NCBI GenBank assembly: GCA_905236635.1
Contig: CAJOCJ010000015.1
Span: 1-64,000, forward strand
Direction of reading: 5' to 3'
DNA: 64,000 bases
Origin: an uncultured Bacteroidales bacterium
Lineage (GTDB): Bacteria; Bacteroidota; Bacteroidia; Bacteroidales; F082
Shown here: positions 10,448-19,145 of the stretch, in pieces
Numbering within the stretch: position 1 is the stretch's first letter
Layout: every line of letters starts with the position of its first letter
The notes under the pieces: generated by a model
What the model saw: only the letters and a program-made list of their open reading frames with translations
What the model was told of the DNA's origin: nothing
The model's database searches: none
Position numbers and translations under genes: made by a program

Positions 10448-11767
10448 ATGGAAGAAAATAAACCGAGAAAGCGCGACAGTATCATCAAAGGCTTTTCGAA
10501 GCTGCTGAAAGAGGACAAATTGAAGGCCGTTTCAGAGTATATCGAGAATCCGGGGGAGTTTATTGCCCTTTTGAAAGGCTTTTGGTATTCCGATTCCGAG
10601 AAACAGAAGCAGTTTGACGAGTTCAGCGAGAACACAATATCCAATTTCCACATCCCTTACGGCGTCTCGCCTAATGTGGTGATCAACGGCAAGATCTATG
10701 TGGTGCCTATGGTCATCGAGGAGAGTTCTGTGGTGGCAGCAGCATCCGCCGCCGCGAAGTTCTGGGGCGACAGAGGAGGTTTTCATGCCGAAGTGATTGA
10801 CGTTCAGAAAGTTGGACAGCTTCATTTCTGTTACAAAGGCGACAAGGAAAACCTCAAAAACCTCCTTCCTGAGATAAAGGAAGAGTTGCGCAAATCGACC
10901 AAGGACATCACCGCCAAGATGGAGAAACGCGGCGGCGGAATCCTTGATATCCAATTAGTTGACTTTACCGACAAGATTCCCGACTACTATCAGCTGCGCG
11001 TCACGTTCAACACTGGCGACGCCATGGGTGCCAACTTCATCAACTCATGCCTTGAAACGTTCGGACATACCTTGCAGGACTATTTCTTACGCCGTGGCGA
11101 AAACGTCGAGATAGTGATGGCAATCTTATCGAACTACACCCCTAACTGTCGAGTGAAGGTGTGGGTCGAGTGCCCAGTCTATGACCTCGACCATGTCGAC
11201 GAACACCTCGATGGCAAAGGCTTTGCGGAGAAATTCAAGAAGGCGGTCGATATAGCGCATATCGACGAATACCGCGCCACCACACATAACAAAGGCATCT
11301 ACAACGGCATCGACGCTGTGGTGATTGCCACGGGCAACGACTTCAGAGCCACCGAGGCGGCAGGTCACGCCTATGCCTCGCGCAATGGGCATTACGAGTC
11401 GTTGAGCTCATGCGAAATCAAAGACGGGATGTTCAAGTTCTGGCTTGAGGTGCCCATTGCGCTCGGCACCGTGGGCGGACTCACGAGCCTCCACCCTCTC
11501 GCCAAAGAATCCCTCGAATTGTTGGGACATCCGTCAGCTGCTGAACTGATGATGATAGCCGCCACCATGGGACTCGCCAACAACTACGCCGCCGTCAAGT
11601 CGCTGACCACCAAAGGAATACAGCAAGGACACATGAAGATGCACCTTGCCAATATCCTGAACCAGCTCGGCGCCACCGACGAACAAAAAGCCGCAGCGTT
11701 AGTACATTTCAAAGATGTCACGGTGACATACGCTGCAGTTGAAGAATTCTTAAAGAACAACAAATGA
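10448..11767 (+). CDS. mvaA: hydroxymethylglutaryl-CoA reductase (class II type)
   Basis: The enzyme interconverts HMG-CoA and mevalonate with NAD(P)H, the committed step of the mevalonate route to isoprenoids. The 439 residues align throughout with bacterial class II reductases: the PNVVINGKIYVVPMVIEES block contains the catalytic Glu at about 91, DAMGANF the cofactor/substrate loop, HNKGIYNGID the catalytic Lys at about 282, and ATGND the catalytic Asp at about 298. GIQQGHMKMH holds the mobile catalytic His at about 395. All four catalytic residues are present. It is followed by a GHMP kinase, and mevalonate kinase and decarboxylase lie 41 kb away in the same window, which supports a biosynthetic rather than degradative role. 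There is no other start codon near the N-terminus. Confidence 0.95.
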   Translation: MEENKPRKRDSIIKGFSKLLKEDKLKAVSEYIENPGEFIALLKGFWYSDSEKQKQFDEFSENTISNFHIPYGVSPNVVINGKIYVVPMVIEESSVVAAASAAAKFWGDRGGFHAEVIDVQKVGQLHFCYKGDKENLKNLLPEIKEELRKSTKDITAKMEKRGGGILDIQLVDFTDKIPDYYQLRVTFNTGDAMGANFINSCLETFGHTLQDYFLRRGENVEIVMAILSNYTPNCRVKVWVECPVYDLDHVDEHLDGKGFAEKFKKAVDIAHIDEYRATTHNKGIYNGIDAVVIATGNDFRATEAAGHAYASRNGHYESLSSCEIKDGMFKFWLEVPIALGTVGGLTSLHPLAKESLELLGHPSAAELMMIAATMGLANNYAAVKSLTTKGIQQGHMKMHLANILNQLGATDEQKAAALVHFKDVTVTYAAVEEFLKNNK

Positions 11768-11780
11768 CGATTAACCGACC

Positions 11781-11830
11781 CGTCATTTCGACCAAAGCGT
11801 AACGCAGTGAAGCGAAGTGGAGAAATCCTC
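11781..11830. repeat. half copy of a dispersed CGTCATTTCGA palindromic element
   Basis: The run from CGTCATTTCGA (11781-11791) to GGAGAAATCCT (ends 11829) closely matches the left half of the complete element at 27503-27619. The matching right arm is absent here. It occupies most of the gap between the reductase and the GHMP kinase. Confidence 0.7.
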
Positions 11831-11867
11831 CATAGTAAAAACATTCAATGATAAACCACATCATAAT

Positions 11868-12788
11868 ATGACCAGATATCACAGCAACGGCAAATTCCTT
11901 CTTTCGGGCGAGTACCTTGTGCTTCAAGGCGCCAAGGCCTTGGCGTTGCCGTTGAAGTTGGGGCAGTCGCTGGAGGTGAAGACCATCGACATTCAAGAAG
12001 GCATGATACATTGGGATGCCTATACCCCACGAGGATTCTGGTTTGCCGCCATCTTCAGCAAGTTCGGATTCACCGTACATGCCTCCGACGACATGGAGAA
12101 AGCCGACAACCTCTGCAAGATTTTTAAAGAGATCAAATCATTGAATCCCAATATCTTACAAGACAAAAACGATTATTTCTTCACCACGAAACTGGAGTTT
12201 GACAGTCAGTGGGGACTCGGCAGCAGCTCGACATTGATATCGTTGTTGGCACAATGGGCCAGCGTGAATCCTTACGAGCTTTTGAAGCGCACAATGGGAG
12301 GGTCTGGATACGACATCGCTTGCGCAACAGCCTCAAAACCAATAACTTACCAACTTCAAAACGGCGAACCTATTGTTGAAGAAATCGATTTTCATCCAGC
12401 ATTTTCAGATAAACTATATTTCGTTTATCAAGGTCATAAGCAGAGTTCCGGCAAAGAGGTGAAATCGTTTAGAGAACGGGCGAAAACCACTGATTTTTCG
12501 AAAGAAATCGCAGAGATTTCGGAGATCACCGACAGTTTGACAAAGACCACTTCTTTTGATGAGTTTTGCTCGCTCCTTACACGCCACGAAGCCATTATGA
12601 GCATGGTTTTGGAACAGCCATCATTAAAAACACAATATCCTGATTTCCAAGGAGTTATAAAGTCGCTCGGAGCTTGGGGCGGTGACTTTTTCTTGGCTGC
12701 AACGGAGCTGCCTGAAAAAGAAGTCAAAGATTATTTTGGCAAAAAAGGGCTTGACGTGGTCGTCAGATACGACGCTATCGTGCTTTAG
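11868..12788 (+). CDS. GYDIA family GHMP kinase, candidate phosphomevalonate kinase
   Basis: This 306-residue protein belongs to the GHMP small-molecule kinase superfamily and to the Bacteroidota subgroup named for its GSGYDIA motif (about 145-151). The ATP-binding loop is GLGSSST at 116-122 and the N-terminal strand is SNGKFLLSGEYLVLQGA. The C-terminal GHMP domain contains AWGGDFFLA. I chose the ATG at 11868 because family proteins begin just before SNGK; an ATG at 11817 in the same frame would add 17 unlike residues and starts right after the repeat element. It directly follows HMG-CoA reductase. Reductase, mevalonate kinase and decarboxylase are all recognisable in this window but no canonical phosphomevalonate kinase is, so this gene is the obvious candidate for that step; this is inference from context. 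Confidence 0.85.
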   Translation: MTRYHSNGKFLLSGEYLVLQGAKALALPLKLGQSLEVKTIDIQEGMIHWDAYTPRGFWFAAIFSKFGFTVHASDDMEKADNLCKIFKEIKSLNPNILQDKNDYFFTTKLEFDSQWGLGSSSTLISLLAQWASVNPYELLKRTMGGSGYDIACATASKPITYQLQNGEPIVEEIDFHPAFSDKLYFVYQGHKQSSGKEVKSFRERAKTTDFSKEIAEISEITDSLTKTTSFDEFCSLLTRHEAIMSMVLEQPSLKTQYPDFQGVIKSLGAWGGDFFLAATELPEKEVKDYFGKKGLDVVVRYDAIVL

Positions 12789-12884
12789 CGGTATTTTTTA
12801 CACATTTTTTCTCCAAAATTGTATTCATTTTATCAAAATTATTTTGTATAATTGCAGATTGGATTTTTATGCAGTTATATTTTG

Positions 12885-13982
12885 ATGAAAAACTGGAAAT
12901 ATATCATAAGTCTCTCATTCTTAATGTGTTTGCTTTTCAGCACACCGAAATCGGTGTTTGCGGAAGGCGAGACAGGAGAGAAATTCAAGGCGGGCGAGGT
13001 GATTATAGAGCATATCCTCGACTCGTACGAATGGCATATTTTCACGTGGAAAGGTCATGAGGTGAGCGTTTATCTGCCGTGCATCGTCTTCAACGAAGGC
13101 AGATGCTACACTTTCTCGTCGAGAGTTTTTCATGAAAATGAGGTTTACAAAACGGTGAACAAGACCAACTCCGAGGAACTTGTCTTCACCATCCCGCACG
13201 AGGGCAGTTACAAAGGTAAGATAGTGATACTCAACGCCGACGGCACGCAGAAACGACCGTTCGACATCTCCATCACGAAGAATGTCCTGGCGCTATTTAT
13301 CTCCTGCACTTTGATAATAATCCTGTTTTATCTCGTCACAAAAGCTTATCGCAAACGCGGCGAGAAAGAACCGAAAGGCCTGCAGTCGCTGTTTGAATGG
13401 CTCATCGTATATGTACGCGACGACATTGCACGCAAGGCCATCAACGAGAAGAGCGTCGACAAGTACCTCCCCTACCTCATCACGGTGTTTTTCTTCATCT
13501 TCATCAACAACCTGCTAGGCTTGATTCCGATATTCCCGTTCGGGGCCAACATCACGGGAAACATAGCGGTGACGGCGGTTTTGGCGCTTTTCACTTTCTT
13601 CATCACGAACCTTTTCGGAAACAAAGAATATTACAAAGACATCGTCAACACGCCGGGAGTGCCGTGGTTTTTGAAGTTCCCGCTGCCTCTCATGCCAATC
13701 ATCGAGACGGTGGGCTGCTTCACCAAACCTTTCGTGCTTGCGATACGTCTGTTTGCCAACATCACGGCAGGACATATCGTGGTGCTGGGCTTCATCAGCA
13801 GCATCTTCATCGTGGCGCAGATCAGCGTGGCAGGAGGTGTCGGAATGTCAATATTCTCATTGATTTTGGCAATTTTCGTCGATTGTATCGAGATTCTGGT
13901 GGCGTACATCCAGGCGTATGTGTTTACGCTGCTGTCTGCATTGTATTTCGGAATGGCGTCTAAGGAACACCATCATAGTTGA
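12885..13982 (+). CDS. atpB: F0F1 ATP synthase subunit a
   Basis: Subunit a forms the proton half-channels of the membrane rotor-stator interface. The protein of about 365 residues starts with a cleavable-type signal (KNWKYIISLSFLMCLLFSTPKSVFA) and a periplasmic N-terminal domain of about 110 residues typical of Bacteroidota. Several membrane helices follow. The essential arginine lies in FVLAIRLFANITAGHIVVLGF. The ATG at 12885 is preferred because the longer frame begins with TTG at 12852 and would put eleven residues in front of the signal peptide. It opens the atpB-E-F-H-A-G cluster. The C-terminus KEHHHS is His-rich. Confidence 0.94.
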   Translation: MKNWKYIISLSFLMCLLFSTPKSVFAEGETGEKFKAGEVIIEHILDSYEWHIFTWKGHEVSVYLPCIVFNEGRCYTFSSRVFHENEVYKTVNKTNSEELVFTIPHEGSYKGKIVILNADGTQKRPFDISITKNVLALFISCTLIIILFYLVTKAYRKRGEKEPKGLQSLFEWLIVYVRDDIARKAINEKSVDKYLPYLITVFFFIFINNLLGLIPIFPFGANITGNIAVTAVLALFTFFITNLFGNKEYYKDIVNTPGVPWFLKFPLPLMPIIETVGCFTKPFVLAIRLFANITAGHIVVLGFISSIFIVAQISVAGGVGMSIFSLILAIFVDCIEILVAYIQAYVFTLLSALYFGMASKEHHHS

Positions 13983-13991
13983 TAGTTTAGA

Positions 13992-14012
13992 GTGTAGAGT
14001 TTAGAGTAGTTT
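13992..14012 (+). repeat. 21-base direct repeat, copy 1, upstream of atpE
   Basis: GTGTAGAGTTTAGAGTAGTTT occurs here and again, identically, at 14404-14424, so the two copies flank atpE. Both lie in AG/T-rich spacer DNA that also shares TAGTTTAGAG. Confidence 0.8.
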
Positions 14013-14075
14013 TGAAGTTTAAAGTTTGAAGTTAAAAGATAAAAGAGTATAATAAAACCTTTAATATTTAAAGTT

Positions 14076-14345
14076 ATGTCATTATTAGTTATGTTACAGG
14101 AAGTGGCAAGAGCAGCAACAGATTTGGCACCATTGGCCAAGTTGGGAGCAGCACTCGCCGCAAGTATCGCAACCATCGGTGCAGCAATGGGTATCAGCAA
14201 AATCGGCAGCAGCGCATTGGAGTCAATGGCTCGCCAGCCTGAGGCAGCTGGTAACATCCAGACAAGCATGATTTTGGCAGCGGCTTTCGTGGAAGGTGTT
14301 TCACTTTTCGCAGTGGTCGTCTGCTTGCTCGTCGCAGTTGGTTGA
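14076..14345 (+). CDS. atpE: F0F1 ATP synthase subunit c
   Basis: Subunit c forms the proton-carrying rotor ring. The 89-residue hairpin has a glycine/alanine-rich first helix (GAALAASIATIGAAMGI), the polar loop with SMARQPEA, and a second helix carrying the essential carboxylate Glu73 in AAAFVEGVSLF. It is spaced unusually far from its neighbours for this operon: 93 bases on each side, with direct repeats in both spacers and a perfect hairpin just after the stop. These are the sort of elements that can raise c-subunit expression over the other subunits. Confidence 0.95.
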   Translation: MSLLVMLQEVARAATDLAPLAKLGAALAASIATIGAAMGISKIGSSALESMARQPEAAGNIQTSMILAAAFVEGVSLFAVVVCLLVAVG

Positions 14346-14352
14346 GGAAAAC

Positions 14353-14387
14353 GTCTCAGATTGCAACGGTTGGTTGCAATCTGAGAC
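14353..14387 (+). promoter_or_regulatory. perfect 15-bp intercistronic hairpin after atpE
   Basis: GTCTCAGATTGCAAC (14353-14367) and its exact reverse complement (14373-14387) enclose a five-base loop eight bases after the atpE stop. There is no T tract, so a simple terminator is unlikely; an mRNA-stabilising or processing structure fits better. Confidence 0.7.
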
Positions 14388-14403
14388 TAGTTTAGAGTTG
14401 AGG

Positions 14404-14424
14404 GTGTAGAGTTTAGAGTAGTTT
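14404..14424 (+). repeat. 21-base direct repeat, copy 2, between atpE and atpF
   Basis: Identical to 13992-14012. It lies 15 bases before the atpF start. Confidence 0.8.
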
Positions 14425-14438
14425 AAAGTTATAAGTGT

Positions 14439-14933
14439 ATGGAATTGATAAGTCCAGATTTCGGGTTTATATTTTGGATGACGCTGGCGTTCGGCATCGT
14501 GTTCTTCTTCATTGCCAAATATGCCTTCCCGGTTATTGGCAAGACCTTGAAGAACCGCGAGAAGAAAATTGCCGAGTCGCTCGAACAGGCCGAGAAAATC
14601 CATGAGGAGATGCAGCATATCCAGGAGAAGAACGAGGAGCTGCTGAAGAAAGCCAAGGAGGAACGTGAGGAGATGCTCAACGAGGCACGAATCTCACGCG
14701 ACAAGATCATCGAAGAGGCGAAGGAGAAAGCGAAAGATGAGACAAACCGCCTTGTGGAATCGGCAAAAGAGACAATAGAAAACGAACGCAAGGCCGCGAT
14801 GACCGACATCAAAAACGAGATTGCAAACATCTCGATAAAAGTGGCGGAGAAGATACTCGAAAAAGAACTCTCCACCGACGAGGCACAGCTTAATTACATC
14901 AACGAGATTATTAAAGAAACTGACAATCAATAA
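14439..14933 (+). CDS. atpF: F0F1 ATP synthase subunit b
   Basis: Subunit b is the peripheral stalk that holds the F1 head still. The 164 residues have one N-terminal membrane helix (FGFIFWMTLAFGIVFFFIAKYAF) followed by a long, almost uninterrupted charged coiled coil from about 35 to 160, with the family ending KVAEKILEKELSTDEAQ. It sits between the atpE hairpin and atpH, which starts six bases after its stop. Confidence 0.94.
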   Translation: MELISPDFGFIFWMTLAFGIVFFFIAKYAFPVIGKTLKNREKKIAESLEQAEKIHEEMQHIQEKNEELLKKAKEEREEMLNEARISRDKIIEEAKEKAKDETNRLVESAKETIENERKAAMTDIKNEIANISIKVAEKILEKELSTDEAQLNYINEIIKETDNQ

Positions 14934-14939
14934 GTTAAG

Positions 14940-15497
14940 ATGAAAAACACACTGTTGATACGCCGCTATGCGAAGGCATTCCTCGAGTTCGCCATCGAAA
15001 ACAAGATGACGGAGCAGGGACTTGCCGACCTCGAGCTCATCACCGCGACGCTCAACAGTCACCGCGAGTTGCGCAACATACTGTCGCAGCCATTCCTGTC
15101 GAAAGAGAAAAAAAAGACCATCATCAGCAGGATCTTTGAGGGTCAGGTCTCAGATAAGACATTGAAATTCATAATGTTGATGCTCGACAAGAACCGTCAC
15201 GAGATCATACCTCAGATTCTGGTGCCGTATCGCGAGCTTTATAACGAATATAAAAACATAGCCGAGGTGACCATCACAACGGCGGTGAAGATTGACGAGC
15301 CGACGCAGCAGAAACTCATCTGGTTCGTTAAAGATAAAATAGATGGTAAAGTACAGATTATCAATAAGATAGATAAAAGTATCATTGGAGGTTTCATCAT
15401 CAACTACCTTGATTACCAATATGACAGAAGCGTTAGGAACGACTTGAAGAAACTGCAGGGGTTGTTTGATGAAAACTTGTATATAAAAGGTTATTAA
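14940..15497 (+). CDS. atpH: F0F1 ATP synthase subunit delta
   Basis: Delta links the peripheral stalk to the top of the F1 head. The 185-residue protein shows the family's N-terminal [11 protein letters not shown] motif, the helical domain, and a C-terminal half with [30 protein letters not shown], the standard delta signature region. It is full length and ends one base before atpA begins. Confidence 0.93.
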   Translation: MKNTLLIRRYAKAFLEFAIENKMTEQGLADLELITATLNSHRELRNILSQPFLSKEKKKTIISRIFEGQVSDKTLKFIMLMLDKNRHEIIPQILVPYRELYNEYKNIAEVTITTAVKIDEPTQQKLIWFVKDKIDGKVQIINKIDKSIIGGFIINYLDYQYDRSVRNDLKKLQGLFDENLYIKGY

Positions 15498-15498
15498 T

Positions 15499-17088
15499 AT
15501 GGCAACTATTAAACCCGCTGAGGTTTCAGCGATTCTGCTTGACGAGCTGACGAACTTCGAGAACGAGGCGTCGCTTGACGTGAAAGGCACTGTGCTCAAT
15601 GTCGGTGACGGCGTGGCGCGTGTTTATGGCATGCGTGACGTGGAGGCCGGCGAGCTCGTGGAGTTTGAGAAGACCGGCGCCATGGGCATCGCGCTCAACC
15701 TCGAGGAAGACAACGTCGGCGTGGTGCTTCTGAGCGAAGCCGGCGATATCAAAGAGGGCGACACCGTCGTCTGCACACACCGCATCGCCTCTGTGAAGGT
15801 AGGCGAAGGCCTCCTAGGACGTGTCATCAACACCCTCGGACAGCCTATCGACGGCAAGGGTGAGATCAAAGGTGAGACAGTGGAGATGCCTCTCGAGCGT
15901 AAGGCACCAGGTGTCATATACCGTAAGCCTGTGGACGAGCCTCTGCAGACCGGCATCAAGGCCATCGACGCCATGATACCTATCGGACGCGGACAGCGTG
16001 AGCTTATCATCGGCGACCGTCAGACGGGAAAGACAGCTATCGCCATCGACACCATCATCAACCAGAAGGAGTTTTACGACAAGGGAGAGCCTGTATATTG
16101 CATCTACGTGGCAATAGGACAGAAAGGCTCCACCGTCGCCAACATAGTGCAAAGTCTCGAAGACCATGGCGCTATGCCATATACCATAGTGGTCGCCGCC
16201 ACGGCATCCGACGCTGCCGCAATGCAGTATTACGCACCATTTGCAGGTGCCGCCATCGGCGAGTACTTCCGTGACACGGGACGCGCGGCTCTCATCATCT
16301 ACGACGACCTCTCGAAGCAGGCCGTGGCATACCGTGAGGTGTCGCTGTTGCTCCGCCGCCCGCCTGGACGCGAGGCATACCCCGGCGATGTGTTCTACCT
16401 CCATTCACGACTCCTCGAGAGAGCAGCGAAGATCATCAACAACGACGAAATCGCAGCGAAGATGAACGACCTCCCTTCAAGCCTGAAAGGCAAGGTCAAG
16501 GGCGGCGGATCATTGACAGCCTTGCCGATCATCGAGACACAGGCAGGCGACGTGTCGGCATACATCCCGACCAACGTCATCTCTATCACCGACGGACAGA
16601 TATTCCTTGAGACGAACCTCTTCAACGCAGGTATACGTCCCGCCATTAACGTGGGTATCTCGGTGTCGCGTGTCGGCGGCAAGGCGCAGATAAAATCCAT
16701 GAAGAAAGTGGCAGGAACCTTGAAGCTCGACCAGGCACAGTTCCGCGAGCTGGAGGCGTTCTCGAAGTTCGGCTCCGACCTCGACGCCGCCACACAGGCA
16801 GTGCTCGACAAAGGACGGCGTAACGTGCAGATACTGATTCAGCCACAGTCGTCGCCGCTGAGAGTGGAAGAAGAAGTGGCCATCATATACTGCGGCGTGA
16901 ACAACCTCTTGAGAAAGATTCAGCCAAACCAGGTGGCTGAGTTCCAGAAACGTTTCCTGAACCTGCTCAACAGCACGCAGAAAGCGACGATGGAAGCCCT
17001 GCGAAGCGGCAACTACGGCGACGACGAACGGGCAGTGTTGAACAAGGCAGCAGAAGAAGTAATCGCTGGAATGATTAAGAAAGACTGA
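15499..17088 (+). CDS. atpA: F0F1 ATP synthase subunit alpha
   Basis: Alpha is the non-catalytic nucleotide-binding subunit of the F1 hexamer. The 529 residues hold the N-terminal beta-barrel, Walker A GDRQTGKT at 172-179, the Walker B region [12 protein letters not shown] and the visit-site [22 protein letters not shown] signature. It is complete. The companion beta subunit gene (atpD) is not in the cluster. Confidence 0.98.
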   Translation: MATIKPAEVSAILLDELTNFENEASLDVKGTVLNVGDGVARVYGMRDVEAGELVEFEKTGAMGIALNLEEDNVGVVLLSEAGDIKEGDTVVCTHRIASVKVGEGLLGRVINTLGQPIDGKGEIKGETVEMPLERKAPGVIYRKPVDEPLQTGIKAIDAMIPIGRGQRELIIGDRQTGKTAIAIDTIINQKEFYDKGEPVYCIYVAIGQKGSTVANIVQSLEDHGAMPYTIVVAATASDAAAMQYYAPFAGAAIGEYFRDTGRAALIIYDDLSKQAVAYREVSLLLRRPPGREAYPGDVFYLHSRLLERAAKIINNDEIAAKMNDLPSSLKGKVKGGGSLTALPIIETQAGDVSAYIPTNVISITDGQIFLETNLFNAGIRPAINVGISVSRVGGKAQIKSMKKVAGTLKLDQAQFRELEAFSKFGSDLDAATQAVLDKGRRNVQILIQPQSSPLRVEEEVAIIYCGVNNLLRKIQPNQVAEFQKRFLNLLNSTQKATMEALRSGNYGDDERAVLNKAAEEVIAGMIKKD

Positions 17089-17094
17089 TAAATC

Positions 17095-17991
17095 ATGGCA
17101 AACCTCAAAGAAGTAAGGACACGGATCAACTCGGTAAACTCGACGATGCAAATCACCTCGGCGATGAAGATGGTGTCGGCATCGAAGCTCCGTAAGTCGC
17201 AATCGACGATACTGGCGCTGCGTCCGTATGCGTCCAAGCTTCAAGAGATAATGCAACACCTCTCGACATCGCTCCAGACATCAGCAAACGGCGTCTATGC
17301 CAAGATTCACAAGGAGAATCCTGAAGACGAGAAGATTCTTCTCATTCCAGTGGCATCCAACAAAGGCCTCTGTGGAGTGTTTAACGTCACTGTGCTGCGT
17401 GAGACGTTGCGAGTTCTTAACGAAGATTATAAAATCCAATACGAGAAAGGCAACGTCGACATCCTCTGCATCAGCAAGAAGATTGAGGAGACACTGCGAT
17501 TCAGGAAATACCGCGTCGCGGGCAATGAGAACGAATTGCTCGACAAGCTATCATACGAGAACACCATCGCTTTTGCCGAGAGGCTGATGAAAGACTTCGT
17601 CGATGAGAAATACGACCGTATAGTGTTCATTTACAATCAGTTCAAGAACGCAGGAACCCAAATTTTGGTAAAAGAACAGTTTCTGCCTATCGTGAGCGAG
17701 AACAAGGTCGAAGAAGAGACAAATCCTGCCGAAGAGACTGAATATATCTTCCAGCCTTCCAAGGATGAGATTCTTAACACGCTGACACCCAATACTTTAA
17801 AACTGCAGATTTACAAGATTTTGCTCGACAGCTTCACTTCGGAACACGGCGCGAGGATGGTCTCGATGACCAAAGCCACCGACAATGCAGGCGAACTGCT
17901 GAAAGAGCTTAATCTGTCGTACAACAAAGCCCGCCAAGGAGCAATCACCAACGAAATCATCGAGATTGTCGGTGGCGCCAACGCATTATAA
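17095..17991 (+). CDS. atpG: F0F1 ATP synthase subunit gamma
   Basis: Gamma is the central rotating shaft. The 298-residue protein begins NLKEVRTRINSVNSTMQITSAMKMVSASKL, the N-terminal helix that enters the hexamer, and ends with the C-terminal helix ATDNAGELLKELNLSYNKARQGAITNEIIEIVGGANAL, both strongly conserved. The central Rossmann-like domain lies between. It is the last gene of the atp cluster; a glycosyltransferase follows after 17 bases. Confidence 0.95.
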   Translation: MANLKEVRTRINSVNSTMQITSAMKMVSASKLRKSQSTILALRPYASKLQEIMQHLSTSLQTSANGVYAKIHKENPEDEKILLIPVASNKGLCGVFNVTVLRETLRVLNEDYKIQYEKGNVDILCISKKIEETLRFRKYRVAGNENELLDKLSYENTIAFAERLMKDFVDEKYDRIVFIYNQFKNAGTQILVKEQFLPIVSENKVEEETNPAEETEYIFQPSKDEILNTLTPNTLKLQIYKILLDSFTSEHGARMVSMTKATDNAGELLKELNLSYNKARQGAITNEIIEIVGGANAL

Positions 17992-18008
17992 TTCAATAAT
18001 CTACTATC

Positions 18009-19145
18009 ATGGAAAGCAAGATTTCGGTTTGCCATCTCACGCTGCTTCACAAGCTTGATGACGCACGTGTTTTTTACAAAGAATGCCGAAGTCTTGCAAG
18101 AAACGGTTTTGATGTCACCTTGGTCGGCTTCGAAGATGCTGATTATGAAAGAGTTAAAGACGGCGTAAAGATCATCTCCATAAATATCCCGACAAAAAAC
18201 CGCATCGAGGTAATCAGGAAAAGAGGCAAGGCGGCATATCGCAAAGCGTTGGAAATCAACGCCGACATCTACCATATCCACGAGCCGGAGTTGCTTTCTG
18301 TGGCAAGGAAACTGAAACGTAAAGGCAAGAAGGTCATCTTCGACAGCCACGAGTTTTACGGCTGGCAGCTCTATTATGGGGTACATAAACCCAAGATTAT
18401 CAACGTGCCGCCAGCGATTATGCGGCTTTACGCAAGATATTACATGCACCGCGAGGCGCGCATCTGCCGCAGACTCGACGCCTTCATCGCCGTTTGCACC
18501 TTCCGAGGCAAAGACTATTTTGAAGGGCGCGCCTCGCGGACGATCTACATCAGGAACACCCCTGTCATCAACAATGAAACAAGCCAGCAAGACACAACAA
18601 ATTGCAACTCCATAGCTTATATCGGCGGATTGACTTACGAGAGAGGCGTCACACATCTTATCAAAGCATGTCACAAAGCCAACATGAAGCTGATTTTGGC
18701 TGGCAATTTCATTAAAAAAGGCTATAAAGAAGAGCTTATGGCTATGCCTGAATGGGAATGCGTCGACTATCGCGGATTCCTCAACAGACAAGGTATGGAC
18801 GAGGTGATGAGGCAGTCGTGCATAGGCATCTCCAACATCCTGAACCTAGGACAATACAACAGCATAGACACCTTCCCCACTAAGGTGCTCGATTATATGA
18901 TGATGGGATTGCCTGTCATCATCTCCGACACCGATTTTCATAAGAAAATGAACGAGAGATACCATTTCGGTATCTGCGTCGACCCATCAGACGTTGACAA
19001 GATGGCGGAAGCTATACAATTTTTGCAGAAAAACCCTGAAAAAGCTAAGGAATTTGGTGAAAACGGACGTAAAATGATAGTGGAAGATTGGAATTGGGGC
19101 GTCGACGAGCAACGTCTTATTGAGTTATATCGTTCAATAATCTGA
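18009..19145 (+). CDS. family 4 glycosyltransferase
   Basis: This is a GT-B retaining glycosyltransferase of the GT4 type, expected to transfer a sugar from an activated donor to a cell-surface glycan precursor at the cytoplasmic face of the membrane. The N-terminal Rossmann half (CHLTLLHKLDDARVFYKECRSLA) includes DIYHIHEPELLSVA. The C-terminal donor half includes SIAYIGGLTYERGVTHLIKA and PTKVLDYMMMGLPVIISD. The product cannot be assigned. It follows atpG closely and its last 29 bases overlap the end of a second, convergent glycosyltransferase gene. Confidence 0.87.
   Translation: MESKISVCHLTLLHKLDDARVFYKECRSLARNGFDVTLVGFEDADYERVKDGVKIISINIPTKNRIEVIRKRGKAAYRKALEINADIYHIHEPELLSVARKLKRKGKKVIFDSHEFYGWQLYYGVHKPKIINVPPAIMRLYARYYMHREARICRRLDAFIAVCTFRGKDYFEGRASRTIYIRNTPVINNETSQQDTTNCNSIAYIGGLTYERGVTHLIKACHKANMKLILAGNFIKKGYKEELMAMPEWECVDYRGFLNRQGMDEVMRQSCIGISNILNLGQYNSIDTFPTKVLDYMMMGLPVIISDTDFHKKMNERYHFGICVDPSDVDKMAEAIQFLQKNPEKAKEFGENGRKMIVEDWNWGVDEQRLIELYRSII

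Noticed and set aside
13397..13963. 188-codon alternative frame inside atpB
   Set aside because: The translation is His/Arg-rich low-quality protein, and the atpB frame with its essential Arg helix explains the region.
14353..14387. Hairpin after atpE as a transcription terminator
   Set aside because: There is no T tract, and it lies inside an operon whose later genes need read-through.
17811..18791. 326-codon minus-strand open frame across atpG and the glycosyltransferase
   Set aside because: It runs antisense across two well-supported genes and their junction and has no recognisable protein features.
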